A DNA stretch of 64,000 nt from Mactra quadrangularis. Lineage: Eukaryota > Mollusca > Bivalvia > Venerida > Mactridae. A model generated the notes under the pieces. It worked only from the letters and a program-made list of their open reading frames with translations. It made no database searches and had not been told where the DNA came from. Below are positions 27,901 to 41,200 of this stretch, one piece after another; the stretch's first letter is position 1; each line of letters opens with the position of its first letter. Where the stretch lies: the NCBI GenBank assembly GCA_025267735.1, contig CM046306.1, positions 33,001,919 through 33,065,918 of the forward strand. Reading direction: 5' to 3'. The translations under genes and the position numbers were made by a program.

Positions 27901-30900
27901 GGTGAAGAACCATTTCTCAATTCCTTACCAAAGTAAACGTCAATGACATTGTGTCACTATTTAAGGTTATTATCAAAAAATTCTATGTACAGCCGATTAT
28001 TCACCTAATCAGCATTCTGGTCAATTTTTACTGGTACATTGCATCAATTACACCTGTTTACCCTTTCAAAAATTTTTTTGACATTTTGAACGTACATATT
28101 ATTGTCCAATACTCACTGAAAGATACAACCTACCATGGAAAGTATCAAACTTAGATCACCATGTTCTGAGGTATTTGCAAGCTAATCACAGCACCACAGT
28201 GTGTCTCAAAAACAATAAACAGTCACTTAACTATTCTGAATACCCAATACAGAGTCAAACCTAAACTGTAGGCCCATTCAACAATAAAAAAAACCATTCA
28301 AAACCACAAAAACTTGCCAGACACTTGGTGATTCTAAGATTCAATTCACAGTCAACATTGAACTTTAATAGGCCCAGGTTTTAAAATCAAAACCACAAAA
28401 ACTTGACAAGTTTAAAAATGTGATATTATCAGAGAAATTAAACAACTCATTTCACTTAAAATTGTGTATTCAATGTTGCATGATGATTAAAATGTTAAAA
28501 GATTAATTACTGCTGACATGTTAACAATCATTGCCTGTTTTAAAACATTACATGTCATCACATTATGTCAAAACTTTAACAATAGCTGCACACACTTTCA
28601 CGCAATGGAAATAATGGTATAATGAGCATATAAATTAAGGCTTTATTCAATACCATAGTGGAATGTATGAAGCGAATTTTAATTGGCATAGTCATCTTTG
28701 CTTTAAACTTTTATGAACAATTTTCAAGTTTCATTTATCATGACTTATTGTAATGGTGGTCAGTAGCAATGATGATGATTAAAATAATGATGATAATGAT
28801 AATAATGGTGATGATAATAATGATGATTATAATAATAATAATGATGATGATGATGATGATGACAAAATAATAATAATAATAATAATAATGATGATGGCAA
28901 TGATGATAATAAATAATAATGATAATATTTATTTTAATAATATTTATTTATAATATTTTATTTATCATGACTTATTGTAATGGTGGTCAGTAGCAATGAT
29001 GTTGATGAAAATAATGATGATAATGACAATAATGATAATGACAATAATAATGATGATGATAATAATAATGATGATAATAATGACAATAATGATGATGATA
29101 ATAATGATGATTATAATAATGACGATGATGATGATGAAAAAATAATAATGATAATAATAATGATGATGATGGCAATGATAATAATGAATAATAATGACTT
29201 TATTACACAAAGTCAATACTTTTGTATTAACCAAATCTTCTAAGTGGGCCTCAGTGATTTTAAATTGATAACTCATCACAGCAAAACCAATGTTCTATTA
29301 TAACATAACATAATGAGTACATTTTGGACAGATCACCAATCACTGCATTACTTCTAGTCAAATGTGACGTAAGTTAAGTCAATGTAGGTGTCTATACAGA
29401 CAGGTTATACTGTAGTACACCTCATCAATCATATAATCAGTCTACAATAAGCATATATTAATTAATGTACTTAATACACCTATAATAATGCTATAATACA
29501 TGATATAATACAGTGTATATAATTATATCATAGGTAATGTACTATATTGGTTAGAGGAAGCATTTTACCATATTTATACAGTGTTAAACGCCGTGTCAAC
29601 ACAATTTTTTATGTTATTTTACTGGGTCAGTGCACCTAACCTAGCTTTCCTGGACCCTTGTCTGTAACCAGTACCACCTACCCTAACCACAATTTAATTC
29701 AAAGTGCTATCATGATTGGTTGAAATTGATTTCCTATTTAGTACAAAAACTTGACTAACCAGAATCATGTAGTCTGCATCAGAAATAGGTCTTTTACAAC
29801 AGTATGTAAAATCATCAAACAATAAACTACACTATTAACCAATAATAATCAATTATCACAAAGCTCCAGTCAAAACTTCAATTTCATAGAATAGAATCAT
29901 TAAATCACATTCCTTTGTTGGATGAACAAAGTTGAAGCAAAGCCAGAAAAAATTACTTCCAGCATTTAAAAAAATCCACATAACACATATTAAAAGCACA
30001 CAAAAAAGCCCATACACAAATCAGTTCATGTCACAAAAGCCACTAAGGAATACAATATGGAAACACACAAAATGTCACAGTGTCCTACCAATAAATGAAA
30101 TTATAAAATATATCATCCAGAAACTAGCCTACTATATAATATACATAATTATTTTGAGTTGTCGTGAAGAGAGACTGTCAGCAGCTTGGCTGTTTATACA
30201 TACAAGTATGTATAATAGTGTGAGGCTGGACCTTCAGGCTAAATCTAATTAATATAAAAGTCAACTAAGTGACATGTCCTGGACTTCTGACCTTTAATAT
30301 TGTACATACAAGTAAACAACCAACCTTTGGCCAGTCAGCCTCAACATTATGCACTTATGAATACTTGAATACAAAACCTTTTAACTATTATAAATTCCCC
30401 GATGGCTATATCCAAACAAATATTATAGAAAAGCCAACCATTCTTCAGTGACCTTGAAGATTTATATACAAATAAATTAAATGACCGGACCTAAAAATTT
30501 GATTTGATAAGCAACAACAATAAGTCGGCATCACACCACTAAATTTTAAAAAAACTTGATTTCAATGAAATGATGTGTATTTAATTATGTTAAAAAGTTT
30601 TTTATTCCATTCATAGTTGACCTGTTAATTTGAATAGTGACATCAAAGCATTAATCTGATATTAAAAACTGGACATAGGCATTAGACCACTAAATTAGAA
30701 TCTGACACTTAATGAATAAACATCTAGGTAACAGACCATTAAATTCAACGTTAATATTATATAGTAACATTTTTACCTTCAAATTAGAGAATGGCTTTCA
30801 ACAAAACCTGTTTGAAACACTAACTGATGTAGTTGTTTAGTTATGTCCTTCAATTTCTATCGCCAGAATTTGTTTTCAGCATACTAACTTAAAACTAAAA

Positions 30901-33900
30901 TTCACACAATTCCAAGAAAAAAATAATTAAAATTCTAATAACTTGGAAAGTCACTAAACATTCCAGCAAATATCTTGCATATCACATAATGTCCAAGAAA
31001 AGTAACTCAAAAATCCTTCCAATTCAGTTCTCAATCAAATCACATTCAAAACTTTTGCAATAAGAAAAGTCACTGACAATTTTTTTCTGCTAAAATTACT
31101 CTTAAGTCTTGAATAGTAAAAATAAGATGAAAGCATCCAGAAGACAGCAATATAAGACATTCATGTCATTGGTAGAATAAAATACATAACAGCAACATTT
31201 CACACATTTGAGAAGTTATCCTATATCATTTAACCAACCCAAGATGTAACAGCATCAAAACATTTAGTATGAAATTACTAATTAGTATTTCTCCCAGAAA
31301 ATGTGTACAAGACTTCCAAATGGTACCAGAAAAATCAGGTACACATACATATATAAATACATATATATATTTATACAAACACACAAATATAAATATAAAT
31401 CCTGCAAAATGGTGAAGCCAGGATCAATCACATAGACATCAATGATAACTGTAAGATGAAATGCCTGGAACCAGGCTTCCTGCAAACATGCTGATAATAT
31501 CTAAGATTCTACAGAGTTTTCATAGATAAACACCCTTATTACTATCTATGAGGGATTTCCAAGAACACAGCTGGGTGTAGTTTTAACATTAAAGTTTTAT
31601 AAACAAACATAATCACTATAATACAGTGGCTGAATGCATTAAAGAATTAAAACATCATAATTTTTATACCTTTAGTTTAGGCCATATACAACTTATTGTT
31701 AAGTTTCTCACCTCATTCCCCAAAATATTCTTCAAATGCCTCTGACCTACTGTAATTGAGTTCATGAAAAAAAATGCTCTTGCAAAAGCTTCAAAGCATT
31801 TCTAACAGTCTAACAAGTATTAATTGAGCTCAAAATAAGAAATTAAAAGTGCCCCATCAATTCCATTTGTCTAAGAATCTATATAATGATAATATTTGTA
31901 ATGTAGGTGTACAATCAACCCCAAATGTTGAATCTAATAGTCAGAAAGTAGAATCCCTCTAATCCGGAAACCTCTCCAAACCGTTTTTTTCTCTGTCCAG
32001 AACAATTCCAGTTTTGAGAGGTTTTAAAGAAGTAACATTATCTTATATAAAGAAACTCAGTCAGGCTAATTCAAGTTTTCCTTGAGAGTTTTCAAAATGG
32101 GACGAGAAACAAACTAACAATAAATGTTAAATGGCCTTTAAAGATTAAAGTATAGATTATCATTATGATCCTCACCAAACAACAACCTTGTTGTATCCTT
32201 ATCAAAAATCAATCAGTATATAAAAACAACAGTGATAGTTTTGTATTGAAGGGTGGAGGTACCAGGGTGGAGACGTGATGCACCTTCTAACATCTTGTAC
32301 CTACGTAGACCAACATCTCTTCATGCAAGAGAAATATTGTAAAGTAATGAACCAAGCTTTCAGGAGATAGTCATCTATAAGCATTTTCATTACAACTCTA
32401 AAAGACTTTGTGGTCACGATAAACTGGTTATAATAGACTATATCCGGAATTCAAATATTTGGGTTTTCCCCTCTGGTACAAACAAATTTTCACTGTTACA
32501 ATGAAAACACATGTAAAAAGAACAATAGGATTTAATCCATAGTTCGTGCTGTTTAGCAATAATGTGTAGAAAACTTTGTGCCTGTGCACGGACGGAAAAA
32601 CCCATAAATTTGAATTCCGGATTAGGTCTATTGACTCTTAATTCCATTTCTATAGTTAGATTTTATTCAACAGTCAGGTGCATACATTGACCACACTGAT
32701 TTAAATACTAACTATAGTACATCTATACTAACAACCAATTTAAATCAGCAGGGTTTATACTTATGTGTCCACCACTGATAGTTAAATAAAGTTTAAGAAA
32801 TCAATTTCAATTTCATGGAAATCAGTTTATCACTATAATATTCATAGTTCAGAGCAAAACTAGTCTAACATGTAAACAAAGAATGCTATAGACAAGTTCT
32901 GCATTGACCCACTGATATGACATCATTTTATAAAGATAAAAAATATAAACATCAAATTATTATAACTCATTTTTATCAACTTTTTAAAGAATCTTGACCA
33001 ATTGCAATATAATCATAATATCCAAAGAAAGCAAAAACCTCAAAAACTGCAATTTGATTGGCTGATACTATATTCTATATATTTTAAACAACCAATCACA
33101 AGCAAGTATTTTAACAGACTGGTTTTCTAGAATTTTTATGTAAAATGTTCACCAGACTGGTTCCAGGTGTATAAATTAATTATAGAAAACATCAACAATA
33201 ATATATTCTTGGCTCAGTAAAATGATAAGAAATTCTAGTTCTGAGTAGAAACTCATAGTAAGGGTCAAACACTATGTGACCTCTACTTAGCTTTAACATG
33301 CTCCTATAATAAAAAACCTTTTAATCTCAAAGCCAACATGTAATCATATATTGCAACAACGCCCCAAAAAATGAAGACTTTTATCATAGAACTAAAGATA
33401 AGTAACATGTATAGATAGTAGATGAACTTAAAGATAGTCAAACTATGGAACTAGATGATAGAATCTTAGAACAGACCTGGAAATAACTTCCAGAGGGGTT
33501 CCATCCAATATCATTAGAGTCAGGCTACTTAAAATTTACATTTTATTTCCAGTACAGTTAAGTTCCACCTAAAATTAAGCATTTTGGACTTTAACATCAT
33601 CAAAAATCACTTGAATGTTTGCAATAACCAAGGTCATCTTTACAGCAGGACTTTGTAGTACAGTTAATCTGATGTGGTTTTTTCACTTACAGAAAGGAAC
33701 TTCACACAGACAATAAAGTTACAGGGTCATAAGATCCTATACAAAGTACATTTATTTCAATAACAAGTTTTGTATCTTTGAATTCCAATGAGGGGAAATG
33801 TTCAGAGCTCCCTAAATTCTCCTGCTGGATATACAATTGAGAAGAGTCCAATAAGGTGATAATTCTACAGCAGAATAGCAGGATGCTGCACCCAGCCCTT

Positions 33901-36900
33901 TTTTCTCTCCTCCCTGCCCTTTTTGTTTTGAAACATCAACCCTCAGTCACACCCTGCCCCTTTTTTGCCTCCCTGCCCTTTTCTGAATTCTAGAAGTCAC
34001 TACAATATAACTGTATATATTAGACTGGGGTATACATGAATATAGGAATGTGGAAATACATAGAATATAGAACCATATATTACTGTAAACTGGGTAAAAA
34101 TTCCGAGGTATTTGATAAGTAATGTCTTATTTTTGTCTAATAATCAAAACCTTAATATGTCCATAAAAGCAGCAACACTATCCAATAAATAAACTCCAAC
34201 ATTAAAGTGACAACATAAGCAATGATCCAACATTAATTTTAAAGTTAAGGTTGACTGTTCTGCCAATCAGCAAAAAAATTTAGATCCAAATGTTTACTAG
34301 CAGTAACAAGTTGACGAACCCAAATATAGGTCGTCAGGGGCAAGAGGCGACCTTTATTTCAAGTCCAGACATTTTATATGCCAAAACCAAATATTTACTA
34401 GCAGTAACAAGTTGACAACGCAAATATAGGTGTTCAGAGACAATAAGGACAACCTTTCATATGGAGCCCTGAAAACCCCTAATTTTCTTCCGAAAATGAA
34501 ATTTAAGCTAGAAAAGAACAGGCCACAAATATCACCAAGTTTACAGTAAACAGTAGAGAAATGATCAGTAGAGGAATTAATGTTATGTCAGTCAGTATGG
34601 AATGTACCCATAGATTCTAACTGTTTTATCAGTTGATGTCATAATTTGTATGTTTGCTAAAATCATCAGTAGAGTTTATAGCTAAGGAAGGAATGTATAG
34701 ACAATACAATATAGAACACATAGTTATCAGCCAGTAATGAGTTACCTTCATGTAGGTCTGAATACATGGCGGAAAGCTTAAAATTTTCAAAAGCCTGAAT
34801 TCTGGAAAGCCATAAAACCGTATCATCTTTTAATAGACTATAAGTGGAATTCAAATATTTGGGGTTTTCCTGCGGAGCCAACAACTTTCACTGTCACTAT
34901 GAACTCATGAGTACAAAAAAACAATAGGTTTTAATCTGAATTTTTAGCTTTTTCAGCAATTATGAGTAACAAACTTTGTTTGTACCGCCTGTGCATGGAC
35001 AGAAAAATACACTAATTTGAGTTCCAAATTAGGTATATTCCAGGGCTTTTTTTCATTGTTTGGGGAAGGGACCTGGGGCCTTTTTTTATATAGAACATTT
35101 GGGGAAATTTTATCGCAATTTCATAGGGAGGGGAACAAAAAATCCAAGTTAAACTCCAAATTTGGGGAAAACTGCATGATTTTAAAGAAATTTTTTGAGG
35201 GGAAGGCGCCTGTTACAACGTTGGACTGGAAATATCATTGGATAGCCAAAACCACATTGGTTTGAATCACATTCAAAATCCACCATTTTGTTTCTATATA
35301 TTAAGTGCCCAGTACATCATGGAACCAGGCAATGTACTCAAGTTATCTAAATTGTAACAATTATTTTTACAATTAAGCTAAAAAAATTGATAAGACCTAA
35401 AAGTTTTACAAAAATGTTACAATAGAAGGACTTATGACTAAAAAAGGTTGTACAATTCTTTATATAATACAGATCCATTGACCACAGCTAACAAGAGTCA
35501 GTACAAACTTAGGGCTGCTGCGAGTATTCGAGTACTCGGATACTTGCGATCCAGACCAGACAATCCAGTTCGAATATTCGTCATATCCGAAATCGTCGGA
35601 TCGCAATCTATTTTTTGGGGAAAAAATAGCTTACTTCCACTGAAAACGAGCCGCATTACTAACGAAAACTCAAACATTTGATTGATTTAAACTTTTTTAA
35701 ACAAAAATGATTTCACTGCAAATGCCCATTTAACATCTGGTAATAGTAGTGTTTGGAGTACATGGTTTTCCATTTAGTAAAAACTAATGTAATTCATCTC
35801 TTATTTTTGTTATTACGTGAAATTCTGTATGCATCTCCATTAACAAGTGATTTGTGGTTCGGTGTGTGAATCGCTACTTGCTCAACGATCCACAGCCCTA
35901 GTACAAACTGTACAACAATATACAGACTATTATACTAACCTTTCCAGCCCATTCTATAATCTCTAACTCAGGCTCTGTCTCATCAAACTCTTCAACAGAA
36001 TACATTATGATAATCTTTATGTTTTATATAAGTTTCCTTATAAATCCAGAATACTACTACACATCTATCAGTGAAAGTTTAACAATTTAATATATGATGT
36101 CCTATATCAATGAAGAAAAAACACCCTATTCAACACATTGTCTTCCAATTTTAAAGTTCTAATGAAATTAAACCAACAAATTCTAAAGAAATTAATGATG
36201 CTCAGTTTTTTTTGCAATTTCTCAAACATATTGTCTGAACTGAAAGAGCTAACAAAAAAGTCCCAGAACAAGCCAAAATCTTAAGATCTTAACTGAAGGT
36301 ATGAACGAAATTCCACTAGTTATCCTCGATTCTTAAGGTACAAAATTAATAAAGATTGTTACGTAAAAACTTTAGTCTATCCTTATATAATATTATAATT
36401 ATTGTTCAACCTATACTTAGTCTAAATATGTCCTTTCTTGCAAATTGATGAAAATCCAAACAGATAATACAATATCTCAATACAACAGGACAATAATTAT
36501 GTATGTTTTAAGTCAGTTGCATTATCACCCTAACAACACTTTGACATTTTGTCACAACAACAACAACCAAAGTTGAACAACAACAATGGTGTTTTTATAT
36601 TAAATGTCTAATGTTGCTATTAACACCAGTGTAGGCCTTTTCTACATCTTTATACTTCATATAAAACAAATTCAAGATTCACTTGCCAAATTGTTCAGGT
36701 TTTTTATCCATAACAAACTTTCTGTTTTTTATTTATATTTTCGTAAAACTTCAAACAGGAAATGATAGAGTGTAAATCTATGTGAATTAATGGTAGGATT
36801 TATATAAAGGTACGAACATTCCACATAACTAAGAAATAAAACATGTTGCTTTCATCTAAGTCAAGTAGATTTCAAATACTTTCCCCCTCTCTCATCTCTC

Positions 36901-38160
36901 TCTCCCTTTAAGTTCCGAAGCACCCTCCTTTAATAATAGACTTCTTGTTTCTGAAGTACGCTTTCACTAATCATAGTCACACTGCTGTATTTTCATCAGA
37001 AAAATTACTTCCAGTAAAACTTATAATTAGTTTTGTCTGTTTTTATATAACAATGTTGTATTCATATCAATATACACTTTCTGTCAGTTTTCTATGTTCA
37101 ATGTCGGAAAGCGTAATCTCAAAGATGAAAGTTCCTGTAATTTTCAAAAATTCTAAAATTTGTGATTTTTATTATTCAACCAGCTCTTTACATTGAAATA
37201 ACCCTTGAACAGGTAATTAAATATTTAACATTGGACCAGGTTCTGAAACTATCACCTTTAATTTTTAAATAATGCTTGATAGTAACTATCTATTAACAAA
37301 CAAACTTTCACTAAATCCAAAAATAGTTCCATGTTTTAAGTGACGAAGACCTTTCACAGCCACCGATATGTGTACCATTCTCCATGGCAACCAAATTTAA
37401 TGCATGTACAATTAGAGCTGAAAATTCTTCACCGAAACTTATGTTATCAACACCACACCACAGCACATTTAATCAAAATTACCAAACACCCCACATTATA
37501 TACGTCTAAGTCCAAGTCCTCGAAATGCCAAAATACATCCAAAGTGGTGTGAAACAAGCGCCGCCAACATTTAGACAAGACGAAAAACAACGTCACATTT
37601 CGCAATAAACACTTTTTTGAAATAATCCGCCTCCTCACACTCACTGGATCAGCTCATTAGAACAAAAAGAGATGATTACAATAATCTTGATCACAAGTGT
37701 TCCCATATCTCTCGCAGGCACGCTGTACATTTAGCACTCATTGTCATTGAGAACTAAGGTAACGGTTGCACAAACACACTCACACACACATTACGTACTT
37801 ACATACATAAATATATAAAGAAAATATAACTTGGCATGCTTCCTTCATTTACTGAGGTACATATACCAGTTCTAATGTAAACAATACATTCCATGGAAAT
37901 ATATCAGAAAATTATACACATATAATCATTAAATACAACTGTTTGAATATTGCATGATGAGTTACCTTGGTAACATAATGTTTATTACTGGTCAGTTCAA
38001 TGAATCTGAAGACCCACAGGTTAAATTAATTCAAAGTACATGGTGTTTAAGAGAAGCAACAAGATAATACAGTTTAAATAGCTTCACGATTGAAAGTTCA
38101 AATTTCCAATCTTGAAAAATTCTGAATTTCATTATTTTGAAAGGTTTTTACTTAAATATT

Positions 38161-38224
<64 letters not shown>

Positions 38225-41200
38225 TGATGATAATAATAATAATAATAAAAAAAGTAATAATAAAAACAAAACCAATAATATCTTAATTTAATAAGGCAAC
38301 TCCGTTGGACTACCCTGTGAGCCATTGAATTTATTTACAGTACCAATAGAAGACCAGACAGTATATTCACTAGTAATCTAAAATAAATGCTTTCTGTACT
38401 ATGAACAATTCAAATTAAAACTCCCATATAAAACCGTTTAAACATCTATACAGTGTATTTTATCAACTCACAAATTTTCAAAAATAAAAATGAAGGCCTA
38501 AACATATTTCACAAGTTCAGAGGAACAACATTTTTTGCTAAAATAACAATAAGAGTAAAAGTAGCACCCCTGGCAAGGCCTCACTCAGGAACATATGCAC
38601 TTTAACCTTCATACTTTCTCTCTCGCTCAGTCAGTTAGAATTCATCCAGGAATAAACAAGAAAACAATAGACAATAAGCAAAAAAACATAATTTACTTGA
38701 AAGTAAAAACACCATCAGTATCTTCATAGTAAAGGAATGTTGGCAGATATTATAAAGAGAAAAGTCTATAACACCACCACGTTGTTATCATACTGTATTA
38801 TATAACTATCAGTAATAACAATAACGGTATATATGTTTAGATCTTTATCATTATTATCATTCATAAAAATGATTCTTAGTTACCTCAACATTAGTGTTCT
38901 ACCTGATTCTTGTAAAAGTTTTTAGGCCACAACAAGTTGATTTTGACAGTTTTTACACAAAAAAAATATTTTTATTTCCTCGCTCGCTCATAAAAATTTG
39001 GTCAAACCACTATATAAAGCAAATGAATAAAGACTTTTTTAAAAATGTTTCTTCGCTCGCTCGCCCCATTTTTTTTCCAGAAAAATCCATAGAACACATG
39101 ATCAACTTGTTGTGGCCTTATCAACTGAGCAGAACAGAACCTTGCAAAAAGAGCAGAGCAAAATAGAGTAGAACATTAAAAGAGTACAATGTATACATGA
39201 ACTGAAAAGAGTAATCAGGGCAAAACAGAATAGAGCAGAGCAGAGTTAAACAGAACAGAACAGAGCAGAACAGAGCTGAATAAAGTATGCTGAACAAAGG
39301 AGAGCAGAGCAGAACAGAACAGAATTGTGCAGAACAGAGCAGCACAAAAAAGAACAGTACTAAACTGTACAGCGCAGTCAAGTATATAACAGTACATTTC
39401 AATGCAGTATAGTACAGAACAAAACAGTACAGTATAGAACAGAGCAGTATAGTACAGAACAAAACAGTACATTACAATAGTACATTACAGTTAAGGGCAT
39501 TAATCAATACAGTCTGGTATAGAATTAAACAGTGCGGTATGGAACTGAACTGAACAGAACAAAACAGAACAGTACAATACAGTCTAGAACAGAACAGACC
39601 AGAGTGGTGCAGAATGTGAACTAAACAGAACAGAACAGATGCTTTTGTACAGAACTTGAGTTATACTCATCACCCAATAAATACAATACATAATACATAA
39701 ATCAACACTTGTATATGGTGCCATACATTTATGATATTAATAAAACAGTGGTTGTATATCATTAACTAAGAAATCAAGAGAGAGGTGTTGTTACAAGTAT
39801 ACAATATAAAAACAAGTATCATACCATCACAAACAACAAGTATTTATTTTATGATTTACCAGACATTGATCTTCAAGTTTAACAATATGTTAGAAGTAGA
39901 TGAACATGTTTTGTAGTAGATATATCAAACTGGTTCTATTATGTTTGGCTGTCAAAGGGAGGTAAATGAAAATAAAATTGTAAAAGGGAAGGTAACTGGG
40001 AACAACTTGTCAAAGGGGAGGTAATTGAGAACAACTTGTCAAAGGGGAGGTAATTCAGAACAACTTGTCAAAGGGGAGGTAATTGAGAACAACTTGTCAA
40101 AGGGGAGGTAATTCAGAACAACTTGTCAAAAGGGAGGGAATTTAGAACAACTTGTCAAATGCGAGGTAATTTAGAACCATTGATAATAATGACCTAGTTC
40201 CAACTTGTTAGGATATGTTCACTGACGTTTACTAATTGTTTCAAAGTTGTACTTGGGAGATCTACACAGTCTAGTTAATTAAATGAGGTATTGACCAGCA
40301 GTTCATGTAATTGTACATATTACTAGCTGACAGTTTTACCTCTATCGTGTCTTCAGACCATGTAAACTTATACCATTGATTCTATAGTGAAATTATATCT
40401 GCATAATAAGAATTTAAGAGAGTATAAAAGGGATTCAATTAACACTTTTATTTAGTCACCTACATGTTAAAAATTAAAAAACAGCCATTTTTGTACATCA
40501 AATTTAAATTAATTACAGTCTATTTTTAATAAGTTCAAATCTACTGGTACACACAGAGTACCATTCTGTATTATTGTATTGTACACTCATGAACCAGTCA
40601 TGGTTGTAACATATCATGATAATGATGACAATCAAATATAATGTTTGGAATTTCTACATACTGATTCTAATCATTGATAATGTTAAATATTCTAAGACAT
40701 AGAGATATTCATATACCTAGAGCAACAGTATACCATTCCACTGAGTGAAGCATGCCATTACCTACAGTCAACCAGCAGTGGTGGAAAACGAAAATGAAAA
40801 TAAATGACTTTTTTTATATTTTATACAATAGTCTTAACACAGTTGAACTCAATACCATGCTGATGGCATAACAGCAATCCCCTTCCTCACCAGAATACAT
40901 TCATAATACATCATAAACACCATCCACTGATTCTTAACCATGTAGTGCAGTTGTCAGTCACAGACGAAAGTATGCATTTGGTAGTTGGTTAACAGCTTAA
41001 TCCAGAGATTTAGCCTTTCCAGGAACAGTGAGTAGGTTGACTGACTGCCATCATATTACCTATACCATGGCAGTTGTCAGTCACAGACGAAAGTATGCAT
41101 TTGGTAGTTGGTTAACAGCTTAATCCAGAGATTTAGCCTTTCCAGGACCAGTGAGTAGGTTGACTGACTGCTGTCATCATATCACCTATACAATGTGTTG

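Larger units (their letters stand above)
21395..35939. other. Intron (14.5 kb) between the micro-exon and the optional exon
   Basis: It is repeat-rich, with individual elements listed separately. Stretches with nothing recognised beyond AT-rich sequence are 22830-23615, 23700-24540, 24660-25200, 25810-26930, 27210-27560, 27760-28730, 29700-32430, 32830-34280 and 35220-35500. Short ATGAACT-type repeats occur at 24560-24635. A pyrimidine-rich CCCTGCCCTTTTT stretch lies at 33890-33985. Confidence 0.5.

Noticed and set aside
28965..29279. ORFs rich in Ile, Asn/Asp or His on both strands
   Set aside because: They are translations of an imperfect AAT/GAT microsatellite.
39121..39472. Cys/Leu/Phe-rich minus-strand ORFs resembling membrane peptides
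   Set aside because: They are translations of a degenerate CAGAA pentamer satellite.
39954..40178. CRISPR-like regular repeats (29-33 bp) here and at 3981, 21733 and 44120
   Set aside because: Units are directly adjacent with no unique spacers, and the genome is clearly eukaryotic. These are minisatellites.
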